The notes under the pieces were generated by a model, which saw nothing but the letters and a program-made list of their open reading frames with translations, was not told the DNA's origin and made no database searches. The position numbers and the translations under genes are program-made. Below, in pieces: positions 21,794-31,858 of a DNA stretch of 64,000 bases; position 1 is the stretch's first letter; every line of letters starts with the position of its first letter. The DNA lies in the NCBI GenBank assembly GCA_037349315.1, contig JBAIAC010000132.1:496001-560000 (forward strand). The letters are read 5' to 3'. This stretch comes from Chelydra serpentina. Its lineage: Eukaryota > Chordata > Testudines > Chelydridae.

Positions 21794-22160
21794 TGTGAGC
21801 ACAGCAATGCCCAATGCCAGAGACACTGGTAAATAATCCCAACGCCTGGGCTTGAAGTCACCTGAAATCCAGAAATCAAACAGCAAACCTGGCTCCCAAA
21901 GCACAGGAGGGATTTGTGGTTTGTTCTCTTTGCTTAGCCATGTGCAGTACAGAGAGGGCTTTGCAAAGTCTCCCCTCCCACAGAGTGGGAATGGGAAAGA
22001 ATTGTTCACTTGAAGCTTGATTTGAATGATGATGTCTGGACCCCGCTGGCGCTCAAGTCACAACAGCGAGCAGGCAAAAGACAGGCTCCCACGTCATTGG
22101 AGAGAACAAGAAAAAGCCTTGGAACACCCAGTAGTGTTAGGTGGCAAAAGAGCTGCCCCA

Positions 22161-22231
22161 AGCTCCCAGCGAGACTTGAACTCGGATTATAGGATTCAGA
22201 ACCCTGAGTGCTGCCCTTACACCATGGGACC
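22161..22231 (-). tRNA. tRNA-Gln (CTG), slightly degenerate
   Basis: A 71-nt tRNA-Gln with loop TTCTGAA. The D loop is one base short, pairs 2:71, 27:43 and 49:65 are mismatched. It pairs with the tRNA-Lys relic at 22552-22616 as an inverted Lys-Gln cassette. Confidence 0.7.
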
Positions 22232-22551
22232 AGCAGTGATAAACTTTCGGTCTTCTGACTTCCAGTATAGAAGAGCCTGGGTGGACAATTTTTTGTCTCC
22301 CTCACTCAAGGCCTCTCTGGCCAGCCCTGCATTTTCCCAACAAGTCGGCACGCAGCGGTTTGCTGTAGACCCAGAAGCCTTTCTTCCTCCAGACTGTGAG
22401 GCCAGTGAGCGTGTGAGGAAGTTGCCCCTTCAGTCCCAGGCAATAAATGGCCCTTCCTAGGAAAGGCCAAGTCCTGAAAAGAAAAAAGGAATGTCAAGAA
22501 CAGATGGCTTCTGAAGTTCTTGCAGGACATGACAGGGGAAAAGGTTCTGTC

Positions 22552-22616
22552 TGCCTAACAAGGGACTTGAACCCTGGACCCTCAGTCTGACCCTCTACCA
22601 ACTGAGCTAGCCAGGC
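22552..22616 (-). pseudogene. tRNA-Lys relic lacking its anticodon loop
   Basis: Identical in layout to the other Lys copies (GCCTGGC, A box, CAGGG-TTCAAGT-CCCTT), but 65 nt long: exactly the 8 nt that hold the anticodon are missing, so TCAGAC runs into TGAGGGTCC. It keeps A and B boxes but cannot act as a tRNA. Confidence 0.9.
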
Positions 22617-23254
22617 TCACATGGAAAATGGGCACATTTGGTGCAAAAGAGAAACTAGTCAAGAAAAAGAGGGTGGGAAACAATACAGAAAACCTGCTAC
22701 TCTCTCTCTCTTAGCAGCCCTAGCCCCAGCATTCTCCCCCATCCTGAGACCTTCTTCTTTTTTTAGTTAAATAATGGATCCAGGAGAAAACACGGTTATA
22801 CAAAGCAAAACGAAATCACAGACAAAAATGCCATCGAGGAAGAGGGCGGATTTTTATGAGCTTGCGCTGTGCAGATTTTTCTATACAGTGCAAGACAGAA
22901 AGGGGGGGGGGGTTCAACCCTTCACATCTACAACTCCCCAAAACTCTACAACATTTAAAAGTCCACAATATTCTCGAGGCTCTGGGGATTCCAAAACTCC
23001 AGAAAGCTTTGGGGCCTCAAGAAATCCAAACAGCTCACCTTCCCTGTCTCCAGATGCACGAGAGCTTTTGGTCAGGACGGCTTGACAAAATGTTCACAAT
23101 AGGTTGGGGCTCTAGAACTTGCCACCTTGGCTACCGCTGGCTGCAGTCCTGCGGTTTGACCCAATGGTTGGGATTCTCACAGCTTCGCCTGATGTCCACA
23201 AGTCTGGCCCTTGTGTTTACTGCCACACTTTTCCTCTTGCCCACATGACACTTA
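22617..23254. other. Lys-cassette flank and unrecognised DNA
   Basis: 22617-22770 is inverted upstream flank of tRNA-Lys. The rest, including a run of G near 22900, shows no gene. Confidence 0.4.
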
Positions 23255-23394
23255 AGGAAAGGAGAGCCAGGGCCAGGCTTCACAGTCATAGCTACTCCAT
23301 ACGAAGCCAGTCAGGACTCTGCGGGAGCCTCCTCTCTCTGAGCAGACTGTCTCCAGGGCAAGAAGCTTACACAGCTTCCACCTTCCTGGCTCTG
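23255..23394 (-). mobile_element. Left part of a split LTR (second gypsy-like family)
   Basis: Homologous, inverted, to 7440-7600 (for example GAAGCCAGTCAGGACTCTG and CTGTCTCCAGGGCAAGAAGC). It is continuous with the part at 28564-29279; the gypsy element at 23395-28558 inserted between them, duplicating CTCTG. The outer end is approximate. Confidence 0.75.
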
Positions 23395-23960
23395 TGTCAC
23401 GGAGTATAGGGGAGTCCGGCCCTGCACCCCTCTTCCCCGGATTCACTGGGAGTCTCAGCCAGCCAGTAGAACAGAAGGTTTAGTAGAGATGCCAGGAACA
23501 CAGCCCAACCAGAGCTTGTCAGTACATCCAGGACCCCTCAGTCGGGCCCTTCCGGGGGGCAGGGAGCTTAGACCCCAGCCTGGGGCTCCCTGCATTTCGC
23601 CCCACAGCTCCAAAAGGGGCAGGGAGGCCAGACCCTGTCTGCCTCTCTCCCCTCTTCTCCGGCCAGCTCCAAACTGAAACTCTCCAGCCCCTCCTCCCCC
23701 TTTGTCTGCTTCCCGGGCCAGGAGGTCACCTGATCCCTTTGTTCGAACGCCTTCAGCTCATACCTTTGCCGGGGGAGGGGCCGGGCCATCGCTTGCCAGG
23801 AGACAGAGCCATTCTCTGTGTCCAGGCCTCTGCCTTCTAGGGCTTTGTAACAATCATGCACCGTTGTCCCACCACCTAGAAACTCAAGCACTGCATAGGG
23901 GAAACCGAGGCACCCACACAGTACTCAGGGAAACCTTAACAACAGTCCTAGTTGGTCACA
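23395..23960 (-). repeat. 3' LTR of the gypsy element
   Basis: 566 bp, TGTCACGGAG to GGTCACA on the plus strand. The poly(A)-signal position reads ACTAAACCTTCTGTT (minus strand), whereas the related LTRs at 5023 and 6899 have AATAAA. Confidence 0.92.
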
Positions 23961-23973
23961 TCTCTCCCCCCTT
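23961..23973 (-). promoter_or_regulatory. Polypurine tract of the gypsy element
   Basis: On the minus strand AAGGGGGGAGAGA ends directly at the 3' LTR, the position and composition of a plus-strand primer. Confidence 0.75.
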
Positions 23974-24002
23974 CGAGACCGAACTGAGCGGGGTCACTTT
24001 AG

Positions 24003-27000
24003 CTAGTGACCTGGGGAAGTTCGAACCCGGTCACACCAGGCCGTTCCAGTTCCACGTGCTCCCTTAGGTCGGGTGGGCTTGATGGCACCCGCAGGCCGCA
24101 TGGGGGAAGGTTTATGCGGCCCGTGCCCTTTTCCCATCCCAAAACCCCTGGGGTTCAAGCTGAGATGAGCTCTTTTCCCAGCGCTCCAGTCTGGAGGGCT
24201 GTAATTCGGGCTCTCTTGGTTAAGAGCCTCCCTCTTGATCTGGTCCCCTCTCTGACCACGTGTCTGTGTCACCAGCCGCTCGGCATCGGCCCCTTTTCCT
24301 GGATGCATCCACGTCGGGGCGAGATGGTGAATATACACCGTAAAGCGCCACCCAAATAGATCCGGCTGCTGCTTCTTAAGGGCCTGCACCATGGCCAGGC
24401 ATTCCCTCTCTATGGCCGGACCGTTCTGCCTCCAGGGCAGCCGCTCCTTGCTCAGATACCCAATGGGGTGTCTCCCCCGCTTCGCATAGGCCTGCATCAG
24501 CACCGCGCCCAGCCCTGTGTCTGAGGCTTCGGTGAACACTGTACAGGGCTTGGCCCCGTCTGGGTTTACTCGATCTATTGGGCCCTGGATTAGAGCCTCC
24601 TTCAGCGCACAGAGAGTCCTCTGGCCCTGCTCGGTCCAGACTGCCTCGTCTGGCTTCCCCTTCTTACCTAGCTCTGTGATGGGGGCAGCTAGGGACCTAA
24701 AGGGGGGTACAAACCTCTGGTGGTACCCCGCCATCCCGCTAAAGGCCTGGCCCTGTTTCTTGGTCTGGGGAACAGGCCAATCTCTGATCGCCTCCGCCTT
24801 GGCCAGCCCTGGGCTGTTGAATGACTGGTTCACCTCTAAAGCCAGCCTGTCCTTGGCCTCTCTCTCCAGGTTCTGGGCTCTTTTCCCAGTTACTCTGAAC
24901 GGGGGACACCTGATGGGAGGATGGGCTCCCATCTCAGGGGAGAGATCCATCAGGGGGTCTTCCCCCTTCTCCTCCCAATCGTCCCTTACCGGTTCTAGGG
25001 GTCCCCTTACTCTCCTTCCATACCACAGCTTGACAGGGAAGCCCCCGGGTGATTCCTGGGGCACTTCCCTTTGCCATCGGTGGGGCAGGTACTTGTCCCA
25101 GTCCTGTGGATGCTGATTTATGCAAGTCCTCAGCATCATCCTCACGGTCCCCTGAACTCTCTCCACCAGCCCGTTGGACTGAGGGTGATATGCAGAGGCC
25201 CAGGTGGGCCAGACCCCACCTTTCTCCCACACGCCCCGGAGCCGGGCTGAGATGACCTCGGATCCCTGATCTGTAAAGACCTCGCTGGGGACCCCCATTC
25301 TGCTGAAGATGGTCAGCAGCGCGTCTGCCTCGGTGTCTGCCCCGGTGGAGGACAGAGCCACCACTTCTGGGTAGCGGGTGGCGAAATCCATCACCACCAG
25401 GATGCATTTCTTCCCTGACCAGGTTGCCCTGCTGAGGGGGCCCACCCTATTCATAGCCACCTTCTGGAAAGGTTCCTCTCTGATGGGCAGGGACCTCCAG
25501 GGATCTTCTTCCTTCCCCTGGGCCAGGTGTAATAACCGGTGATGATACTTCTGGGGCCTCACCGGCTGCCTCCTGATTCCCCACAGTTCTACTTCCCCTT
25601 GGGAAGCCCATTCCCGGCACAGGAATCCCTTCTCCCACAGGGATCTGTCTCTGCAGTCTTCCCCAATGGGGTTTGCAGCGCTGTGGCCAGCAAGTTCCCT
25701 TAGCTTCTCCAAGGCAGGATCCCTCTGCAGCTGACTGGCCAGGCCTGGGGTCACTGCCCCACTGAGTCCGGTCCCTGGTGGCTCCCTCCCTGCTGTGGAA
25801 TCACTTCCCGGCAGCACCTCTGGACCAGGCAAGCCTGGTTGGCAGCTGTCCTGCCCTGCCTGTGGGTTCCCCCACTCAGCTGGGGTCTCTGCTCCCCCCG
25901 TGCTCAGCGCTGCCCTGGCTGTCCCTGTGGGGCCAGGCAGCGAGCTCGCTGCTTTCCTCCCTGCCTCAGAGACTGCCTGAGCCACCTCTCCATTGTGCAG
26001 GGGAGCGGGGAGCATCTCTCTGTACCACCCCGCCCTAGGGGTCTGGTTACAAGCAGGCAGGTAACCGGGGCCTGGCAGCTCCTCCCCCCTGCCAGCCTGG
26101 TCATTTGCATTTTCACTGACCATTTCCCTCTTAGCCAATTGGTTTCCTGAGTTCAAATTCAAATCCTCGGCCGTTACAGGGCCAGGGCCTGGATCCTGTC
26201 CCAAAGATACACAGTCACCCCCCAACAGCACCTCACCGCTGATATCCTGGAGACCCCCAACCACCAGCCAGCCCGACCCCTCCTGGGTCTGCACAGGGAT
26301 CTGGGCCATAGGCAGGGCAAATGGGTCCATCCCTGGGACCCTCACCCAGGTCACACAGCCCCTCAGCATCTGGTGGGGGTGCACCACCCGGGGCCTGACC
26401 ACAATTCTCTCTGTCCCGGGGTCTTGCCACCCCCCGAATGTCTCTCCATTGACCATCAGCTGCCACTTCCACTGGGGGTCCATAGGGCTTGAGTCCAGGG
26501 CCAGGAGTGGAAATCCGTCCACCATCCCACCCATCTGGCTGGTGGAGTTTATGGCCTTGGGACCCAGCAAGGGGGTTAGATCCGGGGGCTTTTCCGCAGG
26601 GTCTCCCTGGTTCCAATCACCAGCCTGCTCCAAGGCAGTGAGGTGGGCCTCCACATCCCCACCCTCCTTAACCAGGGGCAGCAATTTAGGATCGAGGTTC
26701 CCTGCGGAGCTGGCACCCCGGGATCTGTCCCCTATGCCTCTCCGTTCCACCACCACAAGTTCACGCTGCTGCTGCTGCTGCTTCTTCTGTAGGTCTTTCT
26801 CGGGCTCTTGCTGTCTCTCACCGTCCTCTTGCTCTCTCGGACTCCGCTCCAGTCCCATCCGTCTCCGATCCCCTGCCGGGGAACCCGATCGTGAAGACCC
26901 CCGTCTGGTTGGGGACCAGACTCTTGGGGATGCCATGCTATCGCTCCAGCTGCTCCCAGATCCTGCTGTAGCCCCATTGGGGTCAGGAATCTGCTCCCTG

Positions 27001-27272
27001 GAATGGTCATCCTCCTCCAGCCGCATGATTAACTGGGCTTTAGTGAGCTTTCCAATGGGTATCCCTCTCTTTTTGCACAGGGTTACAATGCTCTTCTTAA
27101 GGAGAAGGCGATAGGCCATCACTTCACTGCTTCCAAGTTGCTGTGGATCCGCAGGCCTGTGTGCTCTTAGCTCCCCACGGTTTCCAGGAAGAACCCCAAG
27201 TGTGCCAGCCCTTCTCCAGGTCACCGCCTCTTTGCCAGGGTCGAGCTGCAGCTCCTCCGCCCCTGGGTCCAC
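24003..27272 (-). CDS. Gypsy gag-pol-like ORF with scrambled, incomplete domains
   Basis: One open frame of 1089 codons. Residues about 52-90 hold a gag-like start (MAYRLLLKKSIVTLCKKRG; Met52 at 27119 may be the true start). A charged stretch with a short poly-Q follows (about 155-175). The middle, to about 600, is Pro/Gly-rich with no clear protease active site. Residues about 607-760 are an integrase core with D-x38-D-x35-E spacing (MDFATRYPEV, FTDQGS, GLVERVQ); the zinc-binding N-terminal part is missing. Residues about 850-1000 resemble the end of reverse transcriptase and RNase H (FSGMAGYHQRFVPPF, VFTEASDTGLGAVL), with Glu where RNase H normally has its first Asp. The reverse-transcriptase core is absent. 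In gypsy elements RT-RNase H precedes integrase; here integrase comes first. The product is probably not an active polyprotein. Confidence 0.85.
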   Translation of the reverse strand: MDPGAEELQLDPGKEAVTWRRAGTLGVLPGNRGELRAHRPADPQQLGSSEVMAYRLLLKKSIVTLCKKRGIPIGKLTKAQLIMRLEEDDHSREQIPDPNGATAGSGSSWSDSMASPRVWSPTRRGSSRSGSPAGDRRRMGLERSPREQEDGERQQEPEKDLQKKQQQQQRELVVVERRGIGDRSRGASSAGNLDPKLLPLVKEGGDVEAHLTALEQAGDWNQGDPAEKPPDLTPLLGPKAINSTSQMGGMVDGFPLLALDSSPMDPQWKWQLMVNGETFGGWQDPGTERIVVRPRVVHPHQMLRGCVTWVRVPGMDPFALPMAQIPVQTQEGSGWLVVGGLQDISGEVLLGGDCVSLGQDPGPGPVTAEDLNLNSGNQLAKREMVSENANDQAGRGEELPGPGYLPACNQTPRAGWYREMLPAPLHNGEVAQAVSEAGRKAASSLPGPTGTARAALSTGGAETPAEWGNPQAGQDSCQPGLPGPEVLPGSDSTAGREPPGTGLSGAVTPGLASQLQRDPALEKLRELAGHSAANPIGEDCRDRSLWEKGFLCREWASQGEVELWGIRRQPVRPQKYHHRLLHLAQGKEEDPWRSLPIREEPFQKVAMNRVGPLSRATWSGKKCILVVMDFATRYPEVVALSSTGADTEADALLTIFSRMGVPSEVFTDQGSEVISARLRGVWEKGGVWPTWASAYHPQSNGLVERVQGTVRMMLRTCINQHPQDWDKYLPHRWQREVPQESPGGFPVKLWYGRRVRGPLEPVRDDWEEKGEDPLMDLSPEMGAHPPIRCPPFRVTGKRAQNLEREAKDRLALEVNQSFNSPGLAKAEAIRDWPVPQTKKQGQAFSGMAGYHQRFVPPFRSLAAPITELGKKGKPDEAVWTEQGQRTLCALKEALIQGPIDRVNPDGAKPCTVFTEASDTGLGAVLMQAYAKRGRHPIGYLSKERLPWRQNGPAIERECLAMVQALKKQQPDLFGWRFTVYIHHLAPTWMHPGKGADAERLVTQTRGQRGDQIKREALNQESPNYSPPDWSAGKRAHLSLNPRGFGMGKGHGPHKPSPMRPAGAIKPTRPKGARGTGTAWCDRVRTSPGH

Positions 27273-27486
27273 TCACGGCACCCCCAGGGGAACCCTGTCA
27301 CTGCAAAATTCCTTCTCTCTCCCAGGGCCAAGCCGCAGGCTCCTCCGCCCCTGGGACTGCTCACTGCATCCCCCAGGGGGACCCCATCATTGCACAGTCC
27401 TTCTCGCTGGTCACACACTCCCAGGGGTTAAGCGTAGCTCCTCCGCTCCCCGAAACCGCTCTTCCGTGAGCCTTCAGCACGCCTGG

Positions 27487-27672
27487 TCATAGAATCATAG
27501 AATATCAGGGTTGGAAGGGACCTCAGGAGGTCATCTAGTCCAACCCCCTGCTCAAAGCAGAACCAATCCCCAATTTTTGCCCCAGATCCCTAAATGGCCC
27601 CTTCAAGGACTGAACTCACAACCCTGGGTTTAGCAGGCCAATGCTCAAACCACTGAGCTATCCCTCCCCCCC
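27487..27672 (-). mobile_element. Cry I-like SINE in the gypsy leader
   Basis: Full-length tRNA-derived SINE, minus strand: A-box-like TAGCTCAGTGGTTTGAGCA, B-box-like GAGTTCAGTCC, CR1-like tail with ATTCTATGATTCTATGA. It lies between the 5' LTR and the gag start. Confidence 0.9.
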
Positions 27673-27695
27673 AAATTAAAACTAAGCACCTCTGA

Positions 27696-27872
27696 TCATA
27701 GAATCTCAAGGTTGGAAGGGACCTTAGGAGGTCATCTAGTCCAACCCCCTGCTCAAAGCAGGACCAATCCCCAATTTTTGCCCCAGATCTCTAAATGGCC
27801 CCTTCAAGGATTGAACTCACAACCCTGGGTTTAGCAGGCCAATGGTAAAACCACTGAGCTATCCCTCCCCCC
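27696..27872 (-). mobile_element. Second Cry I-like SINE in the gypsy leader
   Basis: A second copy in the same orientation, separated from the first by about 24 bp. Its tail has GAGATTCTATGAT and its tRNA part ends GATAGCTCAGTGG. The close pairing suggests tandem insertion or duplication. Confidence 0.9.
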
Positions 27873-27973
27873 GATAACGTGGTCGGGGGGAGGGTGGTCC
27901 TCGTTAGCCACCCTTCGTTCTACTGCTCCCCAGTTACTTACTGCAGGAAGCGCCATTCACTGGGTGCAGAACG

Positions 27974-27990
27974 TCCCGCCACTGCCACCA
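27974..27990 (-). promoter_or_regulatory. Primer-binding site, tRNA-Leu type
   Basis: Two bases inside the 5' LTR the minus strand reads TGGTGGCAGTGGCGGGA, complementary, apart from two mismatches, to the 3' end of vertebrate tRNA-Leu with CCA. It would prime minus-strand DNA synthesis. Confidence 0.65.
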
Positions 27991-27992
27991 GT

Positions 27993-28558
27993 TGTCACGG
28001 AGTATAGGGGAGTCCGGCCCTGCACCCCTCTTCCCCGGATTCACTGGGAGTCTCAGCCAGCCAGTAGAACAGAAGGTTTAGTAGAGATGCCAGGAACACA
28101 GCCCAACCAGAGCTTGTCAGTACATCCAGGACCCCTCAGTCGGGCCCTTCCGGGGGGCAGGGAGCTTAGACCCCAGCCTGGGGCTCCCTGCATTTCGCCC
28201 CACAGCTCCAAAAGGGGCAGGGAGGCCAGACCCTGTCTGCCTCTCTCCCCTCTTCTCCGGCCAGCTCCAAACTGAAACTCTCCAGCCCCTCCTCCCCCTT
28301 TGTCTGCTTCCCGGGCCAGGAGGTCACCTGATCCCTTTGTTCGAACGCCTTCAGCTCATACCTTTGCCGGGGGAGGGGCCGGGCCATCGCTTGCCAGGAG
28401 ACAGAGCCATTCTCTGTGTCCAGGCCTCTGCCTTCTAGGGCTTTGTAACAATCATGCACCGTTGTCCCACCACCTAGAAACTCAAGCACTGCATAGGGGA
28501 AACCGAGGCACCCACACAGTACTCAGGGAAACCTTAACAACAGTCCTAGTTCGTCACA
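27993..28558 (-). repeat. 5' LTR of the gypsy element
   Basis: 566 bp, near-identical to 23395-23960. It would hold the element's promoter. Confidence 0.92.
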
Positions 28559-28563
28559 CTCTG

Positions 28564-29279
28564 ACTTCGGAGAACTCAGCATCTCCTTCCACACTGTTGA
28601 CTTCCCGCAGCGAGTCCGCCCGGGCCGGGCTCCTGGGGAAGCCAGAGGGCCCTGCCCTCCAACTCCGCAGTCAGACGTGACTCTCATCAGCCGGTTAATA
28701 AAACAGAAGGTTTATTAGAGGACAGGAATAGAGTCTAAAACAGAGCTTGTAGGTATAGAGAACAGGACCCCTCAGTCAGGTCCATCTAGGGTGACCAGAC
28801 AGCAAATGTGAAAAATTGGGTCAGTGGGTGGGGGGTTAAAGGAGCCTAAGAAAAGCCCCAAATATCGGGACTGTCCCTATAAAATTGGGACATCTGGTTA
28901 CCCTAGGTCCATCTTGGGGTAGGGAGCCCAGACCCCGGTTCTGGGCCTCCCTCCATTTCCCCAGCGAGCTCTAAACTGCCTCTCTCTAGCCCCTCCTCTG
29001 GCCTTTGTCTCTGTCCTGGGCCAGGAGGCCACCTGATCTCTTTGTTCTCCAACAGCTTCAGTGGGCACCTTGCAGGGGAGCGGCCCAGGCCAGCAGTTGC
29101 CAGGGGACAGGGCGTCGGCCATTCTCTGTGCAGACAGCATCACACTGGCCCGCTAGGGCTCTGCAACAATCACTCCCCCTGATCCCCCCACCTAGAGACT
29201 TAAGAAATGCAAAGGGGAAACTGAGGCACCCACGCAGTATTTAGAGACAACATTAAGAACATTCCCACGGCATCACACA
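28564..29279 (-). mobile_element. Right part of a split LTR (second gypsy-like family)
   Basis: Homologous, inverted, to the LTR at 6899-7600, including TTAATAAAACAGAAGG around the poly(A) signal and CTCAGTTTCCCC near the 5' end (minus strand). Together with 23255-23394 it makes a solo LTR of about 730 bp after removal of the gypsy element and the MITE. Confidence 0.8.
28787..28905. mobile_element. 119-bp hAT-like MITE
   Basis: Terminal inverted repeats TAGGGTGACCAGA and TCTGGTTACCCTA bound the element. It is flanked by the 8-bp direct repeat GGTCCATC (28779-28786, 28906-28913), diagnostic of hAT-type insertion. It lies inside the older LTR. A related copy is at 57701-57824. Confidence 0.9.
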
Positions 29280-29828
29280 CGGCCAGCTGACAGCCACAAA
29301 GACCCCCGGCCAGCCTGCTCCCGGGCAGGCCAAACCCCGACTGGGGGCCACTCGCAGGCCAGCATGTGGGGCGGCTGCTGACGCTCTGTGGCCAACATCA
29401 GACTGTGGTATGGAAGCAGGGCCAGCCCCCCTGGTGGGGCCTCTGACCGTTCCCCTTTGTGGTGCTCACTCTTGTAGTGGGGCAGGAGATTTTCCCCAGA
29501 GGCTTTTCCCCAGCTGGTGAGAAGCAGGGAAACACCCAGGCTCCCAAGGTGCTATTGACCAAACCCCCTCGAGCACAGGGGCACATTGGGAAGAGGGAAA
29601 CTGCTCTACACACTCGCCCGGGCAGCTGCCCAGTCTCTTTGGTGAGTCCGGAAGGGCAAAGGCTGGACTGGGAGCCCCTGGGGCTCATGCCCTAGCCTGT
29701 GTGATGCCCCACCCCCATCTCCTTCCCAGGGCTATTGCTGAACCCAGAGCATTGGCCTGAGCCGCCAAGAAGAGGCTCCAGCCCTGAAGGGAGCAGGACT
29801 TTCAGCACAAAGGGAAACTGCACAAGCA
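29280..29828. other. No gene seen
   Basis: Unique-looking DNA between the split LTR and tRNA-Arg. No exon or repeat recognised. Confidence 0.4.
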
Positions 29829-29901
29829 CAACCGCGAAGGGACTCGAACCCTCAATCACCTGATGCGAAGTCAGACGCCTGATCCATTAGGCCACGCGGT
29901 C
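29829..29901 (-). tRNA. tRNA-Arg (TCG)
   Basis: A 73-nt cloverleaf: acceptor GACCGCG/CGCGGTT, anticodon arm TCTGA-CTTCGCA-TCAGG, T arm GAGGG-TTCGAGT-CCCTT. Only wobble pairs deviate. It is the better of the two Arg copies; its downstream neighbour sequence (29902-30020) mirrors 6420-6592. Confidence 0.9.
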
Positions 29902-30263
29902 AACAGCTCTCCAAGCACTTCTTTAGAAAAGACGGACACTGTGTTTCTCGGGTTGTCTACGGAGGGGGCAGAGACACTCTGGGCACAAGGAGTCGAGTTC
30001 CCAGCGAGATGAGACTCGGTTCCATGGAGCCAGGGGCAGGGTTTGGTCGGGAGGCTTAAGCATGGGGGATTGGGGGGCAGAGGCCGGACCGGCTGTCTAG
30101 GTGCGGAGATTTAGTGGCACTGGGGCACAGGAGGGAGGAGCAGGAGGAATCCTGCGGATGGGCTGTGGCCATGGAGAAAAAGAGGAAGGGCTCCTGGGAC
30201 TTTTTTTTGCCTCTGTTTTGCCTGCTCGCTCTTGTGGTGGAAGGGGGCAGCTGCACTCACTGA

Positions 30264-30328
30264 ACTGGGCTAGCTCAGTCAGTCCAGCATCAAGCTCTTA
30301 CTCGGGGGTTCAAGCTCCATGTCTGGGC
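30264..30328 (+). pseudogene. tRNA-Lys-like relic
   Basis: Begins ACTGGGCTAGCTCAGTCAG, has AGCATCAAG and a shortened GGGGTTCAAGCTCC, ending TGTCTGGGCT. The anticodon region (CTCTTAC) and the variable and T arms are deleted in part. Not functional. Confidence 0.6.
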
Positions 30329-31776
30329 TCTCAGCTTTATAAGTTGCCTTATGTGCTGGGAGCCAAATGACTCCTGGTGATGTCCAGAGCGCTCAGGGAA
30401 GGAGGTGAGCTGGGGTGGGGACCGGTTCCTCTGTCCTCCCCCCAAGGGTTACATCCTGCAGCCCTACCTGCCCCCCCACCCCAGATCACCTCCGTTCCGC
30501 CTCTGCCTCCTCCCTTGAGCGCACCACCACTTCTCCCCCTCCCTCCCTCCCTCCTTGTGCACGGCAAGCCTGGGAGGGAGGGCGGTGGAGGGGAAATGTG
30601 GCACACCCAGGGGAGGGGCCAGAGATTTGGGGAAGGGGTTGGAATGGGGGCAGGGCCAGGGGAGGAGTTGGGGTGGGGGCGGGGGGGGCACGAGCAAGTC
30701 GAGTCGGTGCCTGTGGAAAGCCCTGGCTCAGGCTAGAGACACAGGGAGGTTTTGCTGTTCATGGAGCAAAGGAAATTGTGTCTGTGTGTGAAATGGAGGG
30801 AAACGAAACACCCACCCGATGGCACAAGGCCCGAAGGCACGAGGGTGAAGGAATCAGGCTGAGGAATGACTGAAGTGGACTCACCTGGGATTGAAATGAC
30901 ATTTGTTTCTGTCAAGTCGTGAGGAATGTGGCATTAATTCACATGTGGGGTTGAGGCTTCTTTAGCTCCTTGTAAAAACTTGAACTGGATTTCCCAGAAG
31001 GGAGAAAGGGAAAGTCCTGGAGCTGCCTTTAGTCCCTGGCTGGGGTCTCCTGGGCAGTGGAAAACGTCCCTTGTTTGCTGATGACAAGGGGATCGTGGAG
31101 AGCTCCGATGTCCCTCGGTGGGGATATGACGGGAAAGGGACTGTCTGAATTATCAAGGCAGGAAATGGACAACAATCTACAGCAACGTCACTAATGGGAA
31201 ACTGCGGAATTGGAATTAATATGCAAACTAGATACCATTACCTTAGGCTTGAATATTGACTGTGAATGGCTCGGTCATTACGGTAATTGAATTTATTTCC
31301 CCTCCTTAACACCTTTGTGTCAACTGTCTGCAATGGGCCATGTTGATTATCACTTCAAAAGTTCCTTTCCTAATGATAACAGCCCCTTTGAACTAATTAG
31401 CCTCTTAACGTTGATATAGACCCGCCCACCTTTTCATGTTTCTCAGAATGTATAAATATCTGCTCACTGTACATCCCATTCCATGCGTCTGATGAAGTGG
31501 GTTCTTAACCCACGAAAGCTTCTGCTGAAATAAATGTGTTAGTCTCCAAGGTGCCACAAGTATTTTTCTTATTTTCATTTTATTAACCACAAACACACTC
31601 TCATCATGCTCCAGCCAGCAGGGAAATGAGCAGGAATTCTTGCTGTTCAGCCATGGACACACTTACACAATGGCACGGCAGTGAGTGTGTTGTGGAAGCT
31701 GAACTGAGGAAACAATAGGAAACGATCACTCAGTGAGAACAGAACTAGAGTGTAGTGAGCAAAGTGCCTAAAACAA
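30329..31776. other. tRNA-Ser upstream flank, no gene seen
   Basis: 30380-30720 is a GC-rich stretch with CCCTCC repeats. 31490-31560 is a fragment of an interspersed repeat (GAAGTGGGTTCTTAACCCAC, then GTGTTAGTCTCCAAGGTGCC). 31570-31776 is the upstream flank shared with 58090-58284. Confidence 0.4.
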
Positions 31777-31858
31777 GTAGTTGTGGCCGAGTGGTGAAGG
31801 CGATGGGCTAGAAATCCATTGGGGTTTCCCTGCACAGGTTCAAATCCTGTCAACTACG
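31777..31858 (+). tRNA. tRNA-Ser (AGA)
   Basis: An 82-nt class II tRNA with acceptor GTAGTTG/CAACTAC, anticodon arm ATGGG-CTAGAAA-TCCAT and T arm ACAGG-TTCAAAT-CCTGT. All arms pair, with one wobble at 31:39. A good functional candidate. Confidence 0.92.

Larger units (their letters stand above)
23395..28558 (-). mobile_element. Gypsy-type LTR retrotransposon, recent but internally rearranged
   Basis: Two 566-bp LTRs (23395-23960 and 27993-28558) flank a minus-strand internal region, with a 5-bp target-site duplication CTCTG at 23390-23394 and 28559-28563. The LTRs look almost identical, one difference being visible near their ends (GTTGGTCACA against GTTCGTCACA), so insertion is recent. Next to the 5' LTR (right) is a primer-binding site, next to the 3' LTR (left) a polypurine tract. 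The internal ORF contains gag-, integrase- and RNase H-like parts but no reverse-transcriptase core. Two SINEs lie in the leader. It is therefore a non-autonomous copy. Confidence 0.93.

Noticed and set aside
23568..23891. 107-codon frame repeated at 28166-28489
   Set aside because: Both copies lie entirely in the LTRs; the identity reflects LTR identity, not a gene.
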